NCBI GenBank assembly: GCA_034096865.1
Contig: JAWQFJ010028620.1
Span: forward strand, 1 to 31,742
Length of the DNA stretch: 31,742 nt
Reading direction: 5' to 3'
Origin: Theodoxus fluviatilis
Lineage: Eukaryota > Mollusca > Gastropoda > Cycloneritida > Neritidae
Shown: piece after piece, positions 20,605-30,868 of the stretch
Layout of the letters: each line of letters starts with the position of its first letter
How positions within the stretch are numbered: the first letter of the stretch is position 1
Notes under the pieces: generated by a model
Seen by the model: only the letters and a program-made list of their open reading frames with translations
Database searches by the model: none
Told to the model about the DNA's origin: nothing
Translations under genes and position numbers: made by a program

Positions 20605-20964
20605 AGCGTGACAGAAAACACGTGTAAGAGCGTGACAGAAAACACGTGTAAGAGCGCGACAGAAAACACGTGTAAGAGCGCGACAGAAAACACGTGTAAG
20701 AGCGCGACAGAAAACACGTGTAAGAGCGCGACAGAAAACACGTGTAAGAGCGCGACAGAAAACACGTGTAAGAGCGCGACAGAAAACACGTGTAAGAGCG
20801 CGACAGAAAACACGTGTAAGAGCGCGACAGAAAACACGTGTAAGAGCGCGACAGAAAACACGTGTAAGAGCGCGACAGAAAACACGTGTAAGAGCGCGAC
20901 AGAAAACACGTGTAAGAGCGCGACAGAAAACACGTGTAAGAGCGCGACAGAAAACACGTGTAAG
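20605..20964. repeat. 24-bp tandem repeat, 15 copies, CACGTG in every unit
   Basis: Fifteen head-to-tail 24-bp units; in + frame each reads SATENTCK (the first two SVTENTCK). Units 3-15 are essentially identical and the first two carry GTG for GCG. Each contains the palindrome ACACGTGT (an E-box), so fifteen E-boxes are spaced exactly 24 bp apart. The array is open in a + frame (20515-20985) and a minus frame simply because 24 is a multiple of 3, so a protein is not implied. Confidence 0.97.
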
Positions 20965-21537
20965 AGCGCGGATAAAAGCGATTGAGTTCTCACGGGATCA
21001 AGCCCCGAGAGTGGGGAGCGTTTATGCTAATGTTCACTACTGATTTTGTCGCTGTTGATTGACCAGTGCGTACATGAAACTTTTCGAAAACGACCACCGG
21101 ATTTTTCGGGACTTGGACTTTCCAGCGCAAGCTATGAGAACACCCGTATCGACAGAACTTTACGAAGAATACAAGTCGCAGCACGCCTCTTTCAAACATT
21201 GCACACTTCCTCTCTGTACTCGTTTAGCTCTTAACTGTTTCCTTACTCACAGCATATATATAACTCTTTCTCCTTCCATACTGCATAAATATTGCAGATC
21301 TCACTCCACCATTGATACTACCATTGGTGAGTCTGCTTATCGAGAGAAAATCGCAACAACCATTAGACATTTCCAAACGGGTGAACAAGTTTGCTCAACT
21401 CTCCATGCAAACACTGCGTGCAACGAGGGACAATATTTATTCACCGCTCTTTCATTTCCTTGGAAAACACGCTGCTGCTAGCGGCGTTTCCAATAGGTCA
21501 GAGGTTGCTCCGATACGGAATTCGTTGGTGAAACTGA

Positions 21538-21538
<1 letters not shown>
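20965..21538. other. possible transcript body downstream of the repeat, unrecognised
   Basis: Two overlapping + frames are open (21046-21234 and 21059-21481). The second includes MKLFENDHRIFRDLDF, with codon-like composition at its start, but matches no family I know and later becomes composition-poor. It could be the rest of a non-coding transcript. Confidence 0.3.

Positions 21539-21616
<78 letters not shown>
21539..21616. repeat. (CA)n microsatellite
   Basis: 39 uninterrupted AC/CA units. Confidence 0.98.
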
Positions 21617-21617
<1 letters not shown>

Positions 21618-21907
21618 AAAAGAGGATAGAATTGTTGCGACCCAGGCTCGTCTGACAACCTAAGAAACGACACAGCTTTTTGGTAAACAAGCTGCAAGTA
21701 GGTAGAACTATCACACCGAGCTATTAAAAGTATCCTGTTCGCCTGACACGAATGACAAAAGGTTCGTGAAGTGTGAGTGGTCATGTAGGAAAGTCGAGAG
21801 AAATTGATGGAAAAAAGAACGTTACCGTGCCGCCGTGTGATGTCCACTACTTGAAACATCTAAGCAGCATTTGTTAAGACAAACGCTTCTTTGTGCTTCT
21901 AAGTATT

Positions 21908-21960
21908 GACAGACAGACAGACACACAGACACACAGACAGACAGACAGACAGACAGATAG

Positions 21961-21992
<32 letters not shown>

Positions 21993-22004
21993 ACACACAC
22001 ACAC

Positions 22005-22079
<75 letters not shown>

Positions 22080-22195
22080 CACAGACAGACAGACACACAG
22101 CCAGACAGACACACAGACAGACAGACAGACGGACGGACAGAGGCACACAGACAGACAGACACACAGACAGACACACAGACAGATAAACAGACATA
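21908..22195. repeat. (CAGA)n/(CA)n compound array
   Basis: CAGA units mixed with CA runs, with a pure CAGA core of ~58 bases around 22021-22078. All open frames across it are repeat translations. Confidence 0.97.
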
Positions 22196-22830
22196 TTAAT
22201 AGACAGAGGCAGAGAAGGAAGGATAGATAAACGGAAGCGCTGTTCTTTTAATACGAGCTTATTTAGGAAGTGATGTGGTCAGAATGGAAAATAACAAATA
22301 AGTATTGTACTCTACGCTACACAGTGGAAACAGAAAGGCTGGTAGATACCTTCAAGCATTGAAAACTGCCTTTAAAACGTGCATGAAGTCACAAACCAAA
22401 GAAACAACTGCTTCGGGAAAACTCGCTACTGACAGAACTGCCTGGAGAGCAGCAATGTGAGTGAAGTCAAATGCTTCGGGGAAGGACGTTTGCTTGCCCT
22501 TGAAAATGATGCACACGACAATGACGCTTTCCGTCGCTCATTGACTTCGACACAACCGCTGTCTACCTTCGTGGCTTCAGACTATGACGGCAGCAGCCGA
22601 GAGAACATCCTGCTGGATCTGGTTGAAAAGAGCAACCGGGGAACGGGACTCCTCAGAGGACACCCACGGTGCAGTCCACAGCATATGATATCTTAGAGGC
22701 TTGTCTATGAGCTTACGTGATCGAGCTTCCGTCGTTCGACATCCGCAGCCTACGCTCCAGCGAGGCAGTTGACAGTGTGACTGGCCATTTTAGACGACTG
22801 ATGGGCACCTGAGGCTATCATCTAGGTGTA
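22196..22830. other. no recognised gene
   Basis: A + frame at 22457-22696 has fairly complex composition (includes FVASDYDGSSRENILLDLVE) but matches no family I know and has no convincing splice borders. Confidence 0.4.
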
Positions 22831-22869
22831 CCCCCTCCCCCCCCCTCCCCCCCTCCCTCCCTCCTCCCT
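22831..22869. repeat. C-rich tract, G-quadruplex-prone minus strand
   Basis: Runs of 4-9 C separated by single T. The minus strand has more than four G-runs with one-base loops. Confidence 0.85.
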
Positions 22870-23920
22870 AGAGTGTGAGGAGGACAGGGCTGAAACACTT
22901 GAAGACGGGGCTCTTCCTCTGAAGACCGTTAATCGTCTCGCTTCTCCGAAAGGTGCTTGTCCTCCACGCATCTGGGCTGCCGCTTCACTCCCGGCACCAA
23001 CAACGTCTTCGTGCATGTGTATGAGTGTAAATATGTTGAACGCTTGTCAGGGACCTCCCCGAAATCTCGTGTGCGACAATGAATGTGTTGTTGAGGGGTT
23101 TATGGAGGAAAAAAGTCGAAGATGTGCTTTTGAAGTAGTGAAAATGTCGCACATCACCGTGCATGAACAAAACCTCCACCAAGTCTAACAGTGTGCCAGG
23201 AAGATTGGGACGACATTGGATGGGCAATCGGCGCGATGGAAGCGTCACAGAAGTGAGGGAGGGGCACACGGGAAATGAGGGGGATGAGACAGAAAAAAAA
23301 AATATTTGTTTGTGCGTGAGTGAAGCTGGACCACGAGCACATCTCAGCGCAGATGCCGAGCGGGGCAGTTTTCGGTGCGTGGCTCACGAAACCAAATTAC
23401 GAGGGTAATGGGAAGTAAATGTCAGGTGTCTTCGTCTGCGTCGGGACATTCAGCCTCTACAAGGGTGTCTAATCAAGAATGATGGGAGTTTATAAAGGGC
23501 ATGCCCCGACGGGGCAAACCTCCTGTTGTTTGGATACATTCCTCAATTCGGGAGAGGAAAAGGTCACTGTGCGAATTCCCTAGCATTGCAAGGGGCTGAC
23601 GAGAGAGGGAGGATGAGAGCACAGAGGACACCCGCGAGTGAATACACGCCAGCCAGCACACTCGCACCCAGCCGCAAGGAGACCAGACTCATCAGATGGT
23701 TGCTCGATCGAGGAGCGCACCTGAGACCGGTTTTTTAATAGCTGTTCCCGAAAGATCTCCCCCGGGTGACTGAAGAGATAAAAGCTTCGTGAAGTACTGA
23801 AGACAAATGTGAACAAAAATAGACACCATGACACTTACATATACAAAACCAAACACAAACACACGTATAAAGCTCTACACAAACATATCTTCCATCACAA
23901 AATGCAAATAAACTGGCTTG
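22870..23920. other. no recognised gene
   Basis: Short open frames on both strands only. A GCCCCGACGGGGC palindrome lies near 23503-23515, just after a TTATAAAGG motif (23490-23498), without a visible gene. Confidence 0.45.
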
Positions 23921-24147
23921 CATGCATGCACACACACACACATCTATTCACATGTTCAGCCACATATTCATGTACAAACACACACAAGCAAGCACCTACA
24001 GACGTACACACACATACACTGTATATACACAAATACGCATACATACACACACTCACATGTACTTGCACACACAAACACAACACACACACAAACACACAAC
24101 ACACACACACACACACACTCACAAACACTTTTACACACACACGCGCG

Positions 24148-24196
<49 letters not shown>

Positions 24197-24292
24197 TCAC
24201 ACACACACACGAACACACACATTTACTTTCACAAACACAAAACGCATAAACATACACATACTCACAAACACACACATACATACACATACTCA

Positions 24293-24362
<70 letters not shown>
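23921..24362. repeat. CA-rich region with (CG)n core
   Basis: Long CA-dominated stretch with a pure GCGC run near 24141-24156 inside flanking CA, and a pure (CA)n block at about 24298-24362. Confidence 0.95.
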
Positions 24363-24364
<2 letters not shown>

Positions 24365-24842
24365 CACACGCAGGCGATCCTGTTAGAAGGGGTACTTCAG
24401 GAGGAAATTCACTGGCAAGTCAGGCGATAAACCTTTTCCCAGACCCCAGGGTCAGACGCGTTGCGCAGGCATGTATTGAGCGTCCCCATTCCCTGCACCC
24501 CCACCCTCCCTTCCTTCACCCCCACAACCCCCTAACTCAATCGCAGGGACACATTAGCGCCACCCTCATCCCCGCCCCCTTTCCCACCTGCCACCATCTC
24601 ACCCCTCTTCTATCGATCACCTCCACCACGAGGTCCAAGGAAGGACTGGGGAAGGAAGGAAAGGCGACTGGAAATCTCTGGGCTCCTCGGAAGACGGGCT
24701 TATCTGGTGAGTGGATAGCGGTGCGGGCTGTTGGTGGAGATGGAGAGCCACAACTGTCAGCCACTGCGTGGAGCACGGAGGTGTACTCAGCTCCCAGTAG
24801 ACCCTCATCTGATTCGAGTGCTTCTCTCCTTCAGCTGCTCAC
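24363..24842. other. no firm gene; C-rich patch
   Basis: A C-rich patch lies at about 24484-24535. A + strand segment at 24636-24711 is bordered by AG and GTGAGT, but its frames match nothing and it overlaps the region opposite to the EF-hand gene. Confidence 0.4.
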
Positions 24843-24942
24843 CTGCCACTCCAACCCGACATTCCTCAGTCTGATAGACTCCTGAGCTTCCGACCGGCAA
24901 GTCAATGTATTTCTGGCAGACCTCCACCATCGTCAGGTCTTC
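24843..24942 (-). CDS. candidate upstream exon of the EF-hand/WD gene
   Basis: On the minus strand an excellent donor (GGCAG then GTGAGC) ends a 100-base open stretch reading EDLTMVEVCQKYIDLPVG, then SSGVYQTEECRVGVA plus one base. That base (G) with the AG starting the 19673-19803 exon makes a Glu codon, so the two join in phase as VA-E-NLRYDQF. The acceptor (GTGACAG) has a weak pyrimidine tract; an alternative one lies 4 bases further in. The frame is closed by TGA just upstream, so the exon cannot extend. Codon make-up looks coding. I do not recognise the peptide itself, so membership rests on strand, phase and donor. Confidence 0.45.
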
Positions 24943-25876
24943 CTGTCACGTGTCAGTTGCCAGAGGTGGTCGCGATTTTCCCGCACAAGCCGTGGAATCT
25001 TCCAAAGGAAAGCCAAAATTGTGAACCACTAACGAGAATCTATCATTCTGCTGATTGCTCATCTTCGACCTGCTTCACATGAGACACTCCCCCATACCAA
25101 TACCGTTTGCCGCTGTATTTTTGTTCTTTAAAAATATTCAGACTCTCCAATTCGAACTGTATATACGACGTCCTTCCCCACGACCGTGCATTACAATTTA
25201 ATTACTTGCTCGACATTTTGAACAACAGCAACAATCATTATTAACAAGAAGAAAAAAGACTAATATGTCTTGCCTTTAGAGACGAGACATTTACTTTGGT
25301 TGCTTGCGAGCGAAATCATGGTGCCAAGATGGCGCCGAGGTGTCAAGCCGGTCTTCGGCTGTATACTTTGATTGTCGTGAGCCGCAATTTTCCACCATAG
25401 CCTCTTGGCCTGAACTGCTTCGGTCGTCAAGTCAGAAATACGACAATGCCTGGACGCAGGGTCATCACATTGCCACAGCTGTAGGGCTGCCTGGTCTTGC
25501 GAGGCCTATAATCATTGTCCTTGGGGTGGCGGGCTGTCCCCCCCCCCCCCAACCCACAATCCATACACTTCACATTGCCCCCTGCATGTCTACGTATTGC
25601 CAAGCACAGTCCTCTCATCGACCTGGCCTTCTGTTGAGTCCTAAATGTTGCCCAGACCACCCAGGAGTCCACGGTGCGGTTTGATGACGTATTGTGTGAA
25701 GCATATAGGTCCAAAGGGACACTTGACCCCAACTCTCATCCCCCTCCAAGCCCCAACCTCTGCAATGACATATTTTAAAGGCCTATTGCTGTGACGTGAA
25801 GTGGTTCATGAGGAGTACTTGTCAATGCCTTTATGACTCCTACTCCCACTTTTCTATTTTCTAGTACTTCCCTTAC
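24943..25876. other. intron/intergenic, no recognised gene
   Basis: A + open frame at 25304-25684 has no recognisable domain. A C10 run lies at 25541-25550. Confidence 0.45.
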
Positions 25877-25937
25877 CTCTCAGTGCGCCGCCTCGATCAT
25901 CGTAGGGCAGGTGCTTTACTGTACTCTGGAAGTGCAT
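25877..25937 (-). CDS. weak candidate first coding exon
   Basis: On the minus strand an ATG (25937) with G at -3 opens a 20-codon stretch MHFQSTVKHLPYDDRGGALR plus one base. It ends at a strong donor (GAG then GTAAGG). It would join the exon at 24843 in phase only if the alternative inner acceptor there is used (giving R-D-LTMVEV). Not recognised; listed because strand, donor and phase are all compatible with an N-terminal exon of the EF-hand gene. Confidence 0.25.
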
Positions 25938-26775
25938 ATCGGCTTACACGAGTGACAGATATGGTAAGCAATAAATTCTGGTCTACTTGAGTGCACAGGT
26001 CACGGTGTGAAACACTGCCTGGATTGCTGCCGTTGTGCGGGCACCAGATATGCAGGTTTTCATGTGGCTCGAGAAAATTATGCAAAATTACCACTTTTCC
26101 TCGTGCAACTTTTTAAATACGACATTCATTACAGGTAATTTTCCGGAGCAGCTATTTGGCATTTTGGCATAAACTTTTCGGCAATTTTCCAACTCTCCTG
26201 GGGTTACAGAAAAGCATAACATCCTTGAATTCAACAGATATTTAGCTGGGCACGTCTATGAACTCGGCATATTTCCCCTTGCTTGTTATGAGCGTTTGTC
26301 TAATATGGTTGTAATGGTAAACGAAAACATAGGATGTCGACAAACAAAACTATTAACACGCCTTCCTTTCTACAAACAAAAGAATGCCAAATTGAATTTT
26401 TCGCTGTACTGTGGTTACAGCTATATGAATGCGTTCGATCGCTCTTGCTCCGTGGAATTTAAAGGCCATCGCACACGGTGCGACAAAAACAGTTTTTGGC
26501 TCATGAAATACACGTTTCCTCCTGTGCAAGCACATATTTAGGTGAACTTTGGGCCCCCAGAAATAATTTCACGGTTTTGGATCGGTTCTATTCTGCCGGT
26601 ATTTCAAATGAAATACAGCTGACATCATTGAACATTATCTTAGACCAGCGTTCTACAATCCTATTTTTGTGGTTTGATCCCTTTGTATTATCTGTTTCCT
26701 TTGGTGTTCAGTCACGTGTATTCTTCCTAGCTTTACACACGAGGATTATTTTCCATCAACCTGATCCTCGCCGGT
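25938..26775. other. no recognised gene; possible remains of the adjacent transposon
   Basis: Scattered short frames on both strands. The minus strand could hold the decayed middle and end of the transposase that begins at 27081, but no DDE motif could be identified. Confidence 0.35.
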
Positions 26776-27081
26776 TTAGAGGATTATTGAACGCCTGACT
26801 GTTTGATCTACAGCCATTTCGGTTGTAGAGATGTGGCTCCTCGATTGCGAAAAGATGCTCTGATGAGTCACATGGTCGTCTTTGATGGTGCTTAGTCTCT
26901 TTCTTCCTATGAAATTGGCAGTTGTCTCTTGGGCTCTGTGCTTCCTTATGGTGTGCAAAACTGCCGTCTTGGGTGCACTAATTCTCCCAGCAATCCTTCC
27001 ATGGCCGTATCTTTCTTCAAGTAGGGCTAGAACCCTGGCTCGATACTCCCAGGAGAGCTATTTGGTCTTGTTGGGCGTAGC
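26776..27081 (-). pseudogene. decayed Tc1/mariner-like transposase N-terminus
   Basis: The minus frame reads ATPNKTK-stop-LSWEYRARVLALLEERYG, then HGRIAGRISAPKTAVLHTIRK and onward to VDQTVRRSIIL-stop at 26776. The pattern 'R.RVLAL....G.GRIAGRI..PK..V..TIRK' is that of the helix-turn-helix DNA-binding half of Tc1/mariner-type transposases (about 100 residues). A TAG at 27058-27060 interrupts it and the frame ends before any catalytic DDE/D residues. Terminal inverted repeats were not found. It is a dead relic; assignment to Tc1/mariner and not to another HTH transposase is moderate. Confidence 0.55.
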
Positions 27082-27663
27082 ATAGCAAGTTAAGTGTATG
27101 ATGTGCTAATTATGTTGGAGTCATCCTCTGCCAATATGATCTCTTTTTTGGTTAAAATTTACGTGGGTTGAAAACAGTCTTAAAATATTTTTTTACGTAT
27201 CTTGTGTGCAGCAGCAATCCAGTTGTATTTCTGCCATTAATGTACAAGTGGAATCATTTAATTTTCATGTGATAAGTTTTGACATGTGTTTGCAATGTTA
27301 CAATTAGAAACATGCGAATTATCGTTGCTGAAACTTGAGAAAATGGGAAAACATATGAGTGCTCTAATATTTTTCCACAGTCGATGAAAACTCTCCTTGC
27401 CTATAACCGTCGCTCTACCCGCACATGAGTCGACGATGTCTGCCATTTTTTCTTCGGTTTGCATGCAAAACGCTCAATTGCAGAATTTCTGACGCACATA
27501 CAAAGAAACAATAACCAATAAACAGTTTTGGTTTATCAATACTATATGTAGAACACATCAATTGTTCATTCAAATGGCTACATTATTCAAATCGATAAGT
27601 GCGTTGAATTCCGCGGTACGAGTTGACCCAGGCCACTGACAGAGATGCATGAAACATGAGGCC
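27082..27663. other. no recognised gene
   Basis: AT-rich sequence with no coding, RNA or repeat signal recognised. Confidence 0.45.
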
Positions 27664-28352
27664 TGTTCAAGAGGCCTACCGGTACGTACCGGTTGATACC
27701 GTTCGTCTCTTGAACGACTTGGTTCGGCTACCGGTATCAACCGATACGTACCGCGCCGGAACGCTGTTGTGCCTGTATAACCAAAATGGCTGCCTTCGGG
27801 GAAAGGAAGAAAGTCGTCATCACAAATATGCGCTGTGGCACGCATTTCGACCTGTGATTATTACCCAGCCTATGCGAGACGTTACAAGAAGTTAGGCTGA
27901 TATTTTATACTCTTTTTTTTAAGAATAACTGCTCTGAAATAATTACCGGGCAAGATGTGAGCAAACATTTCCACGACAGATGGCAAAACAATTTCAAGGG
28001 AAGCAACTCTTATATCTTACATTAGCCCTTAATTTGCTGTGAAACTTCCCTTGAAGTGAACATCGAACTATTCTTGTTTACACCAAGTCAGCACTGTCGT
28101 TTTGACATAAATTTCTACTCGAGCGATGCCGAGCATTCATGCACAGCTACAGTTTAACGTATTTCATCAGCTTCTACAAGGAACGAGCAGTCTGCAGCTG
28201 CTGGTTTACTCATTTGGTTGAGAAGCGCAATCCGCGACGATGAGAAGGCATCGCGGAAGCCATCTTGGCTACCGTTCGGTCATAACGAGTCGTTCAAGAG
28301 TGCACATTGGTTCCTCGGCTACAGGTCGGCTACCGGTAGGTCGTCTTGAACG
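27664..28352. mobile_element. MITE-like element with long imperfect terminal inverted repeats
   Basis: Three blocks near the left end recur in inverted order at the right end. GTTCAAGA..CCTACCGGTA lies at 27665-27684 and, inverted, at 28331-28351. CTCTTGAACGACT (13 bases exact) lies at 27707-27719 and, inverted, at 28288-28300. CCAAAATGGCTGCC lies at 27781-27794, with a near match inverted at 28255-28268. The arms are about 131 and 98 bases around a ~460-bp AT-richer core with no transposase. A clean target duplication is not visible (GGCC lies outside both ends but not symmetrically). Confidence 0.65.
27680..27753. repeat. near-perfect 21-bp hairpin in the left arm
   Basis: CGGTACGTACCGGTTGATACC (one base split: 27680-27689 and 27690-27700) and its inverse at 27733-27753 differ at one position. 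The loop itself contains GTTC...GAAC. Confidence 0.85.
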
Positions 28353-30836
28353 CACGGCCGGCTTTTCGCTGTCACGCGTCGAATTTTTTATGAGCTGGCG
28401 AGAGTGGGGTTTTCTCCTTCAGGCCGTGCTGCAGATGAAGAGCCTTTAAAAATTTGTGCTTCGGTCAAAAGGTGAACAGTCTGTAAAGCAACTGACTAGC
28501 TTGAGAAGAGCTCACAGCGGGCACGAACGTATGGTGTTGTCATGGACTGGAACAGTTTTGTCCGTGCAAGGTGATAGCGTGGGTCGAGTAGAGCTCACGA
28601 GGAGCACTTAGATAAAGGTGGAGAAAAAGACGGGAGAAGGGAGGAAAACGTGACAGAGAGACGGAGAGAACGAGTCTAGGCGGTGGTTTCTGTAACCTTC
28701 TCTCTCTGCTCTTGAGAGGCTGGTGACGCTGTGTGGCACACAGTGGGGATGTTCTAAGCGAGAATCTCGACCGACGTTAATTCTGTTACTTGACTGATGT
28801 GTGTCCATCTGATGGTTCCTCCCGAGTGAGTACAAAATGAAGTCGAGTCGGTAGTGTTGGTCTAAACTCCTTCGTTGTATTACAGAGAATTTTGTTGTTC
28901 TGTCGTTAACTGTTGTTGATGATAATAGTCTGGCGTATTGTGAGTAATTGGAGGGGAAATTAATTTCCGTTTTGTTCCCGCATTGCCAGATTTGTGCAAT
29001 TTTGCAAAACGATTGAAGAGGAAATACACTTCTATCTTATATTTGTATGGTGGAGTTTGTGAGGGTTTAATGATGATTGCTATCAGTTCAGTATTACAGG
29101 CATTGTAGGGCACTGGGTGATTTTTGTTCCCACGTTCCTTTTGGTTAATAGTTATTGTTCTTGATTGAAACGGTCATTCTTGTTCCTACATTTTAGTCTG
29201 TTAGAGCTATTGTTCTTGAGTTGGAAGAGTCATTGTATTTACATTCCTTTGTAGTCTGTGCTTGTTCTGAATTGAAGAGATACTTGTTGATCTTCCCATG
29301 TTTCTAATTTAGCGTTCTGTGTTGGGTAATTGCAAGAGAAAACATTTCTACTGTGTTCTTGCCATACCGGGTTTGTAGCGCACTTGGTTGTGATTGAAAC
29401 TTGTTCTCGTTACTTCACTGCCTAGATTTTTGGCGCGTTGCTGCAGGAGAGACTAGATGCTATTTCCTGTTTTCCTGGGGGTGTGAGTGTGTGTGAATTA
29501 TTGTTTGATCCTGCATTGTGGGAAAACGGGTTAAATAATTGAGTGTGTAATTAACTGTGATTGTTACTTAATTTCCGTACATTGTTTGTATTCTCTTGAT
29601 TGGATAGGTTATTTTCTCTCGGTTTAAAGTCCGAGCATGACCTGACTCGTGACAATCGCGTAGCTAGGGGGGTTCGAGGAGTTTCAGCGTGTGCGAACAC
29701 TCTCCAAAAAGTTCTAGATCAGAGAAATAAAGCAGCGTGTTCCTGTTGCACCGTGTGCGGTGGCCCTTACGTGACCATGCTCTCGTGTTCATCCATTTTC
29801 ACCCCTAGCGGTGGACCAGGTCCTCTCTCCATGCAGAGGTGGGGCTGCAAGTTGAAGAAATATCTTTGGACATATTTGATTATTTTCAGTAGTAGTAGTT
29901 GACCAAAACACTTCTGCTGCTCTGCATTGATTTAATGTAATATTTAAGCAACAGTTGCGTAATTTATCATCTCCAAATCTGCTCCAAATCTGCTCTGGTA
30001 CAGAATGTTAAATGAGCACAACAAATCTGATAGTGTCCCATCTTACTTCCAACCTGGAAGCTCCTGGAAACCCACCGTAATGTTAAAGTCTATGGTGAGT
30101 AGAATTATCTACATTCGAGTCTCAAAGAGATGGTGGATTGGGTTCCACATGTCAAACACAGTTCATTAGCATTTTCACTGCAAGCGTTATCAAGCCACAG
30201 GTGGAACAACGATAGATATATAATTATGATGATTTTCTCACCGCTCCGCTATCACCAATTCGAAAAAGATTAAATATCTACTGCTCATACGCATTGCTGT
30301 GAAGCTTAGAAAAAGATACAATAAGGTCCCTCAGCAGAAAATATTACACAGCTGATTGTCCGAGAGCTGTGAGCGGCATACATGAAGCGTTGTGTCTGTC
30401 TTAGAAACGTCGAATGACGCCTGTCTGGTAAGATGGGGGTAAAGACATCATCAAAGAGTTTGCATCGGTGCCTCATCCCGTTATTATCATATGCAGCTCA
30501 GTACTTCTGCCACAGAGGTCTTTAGTATCCGCAGCCAGATGCGTAGAGCGAAAGACCACGCGGGATCGTGCGTCACCTCGGCATGGTCAGTCGAGTGTAA
30601 TGACTGGTCATTCGACCTGCAGACATTTCTCTCTCAATGAAAATCAAAGCCTTTTCATTCATTTTTATCGTGCGTCATTTCTAAAAGCGCGAAGCGATAG
30701 ACTGATGGGAAAATCAAGGGTGTGATTAATCCTCAACATATATAACACTATTACCATATAAAGCCACGTACAACTCCTTTCATTTCAGTCAAATAAGCAA
30801 CAACTCAAAACATACCCCGCTGGTTCAGACATGACG
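28353..30836. other. no recognised gene
   Basis: No exon, RNA gene or long repeat recognised. The phrase GCGTAGCTAGGGGGGTTCGA at 29658-29677 looks like part of a common invertebrate interspersed repeat, from memory and weakly. A + open frame at 29600-29902 crosses it and matches no family. Confidence 0.4.

Positions 30837-30865
<29 letters not shown>
30837..30865. repeat. (TA)n microsatellite
   Basis: 29 uninterrupted alternating T/A bases. Confidence 0.97.

Positions 30866-30868
<3 letters not shown>

Noticed and set aside
20484..20993. Repeat protein (SATENTCK units on +, LLHVFSVA units on -) or CRISPR-like array
   Set aside because: Period 24 keeps all frames open, the units adjoin without spacers, and the + strand ATG lies upstream of the likely transcription start. 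It is a tandem satellite.
21822..22199. Cys-rich or TDRQ-rich open frames
   Set aside because: CAGA/CA microsatellite translations.
23809..24430. His/Thr-rich frames and CVCV frames
   Set aside because: CA repeat translations.
25304..25684. + open frame of 126 codons with a Pro-rich middle
   Set aside because: Contains a C10 run, no domain, no splice or promoter context.
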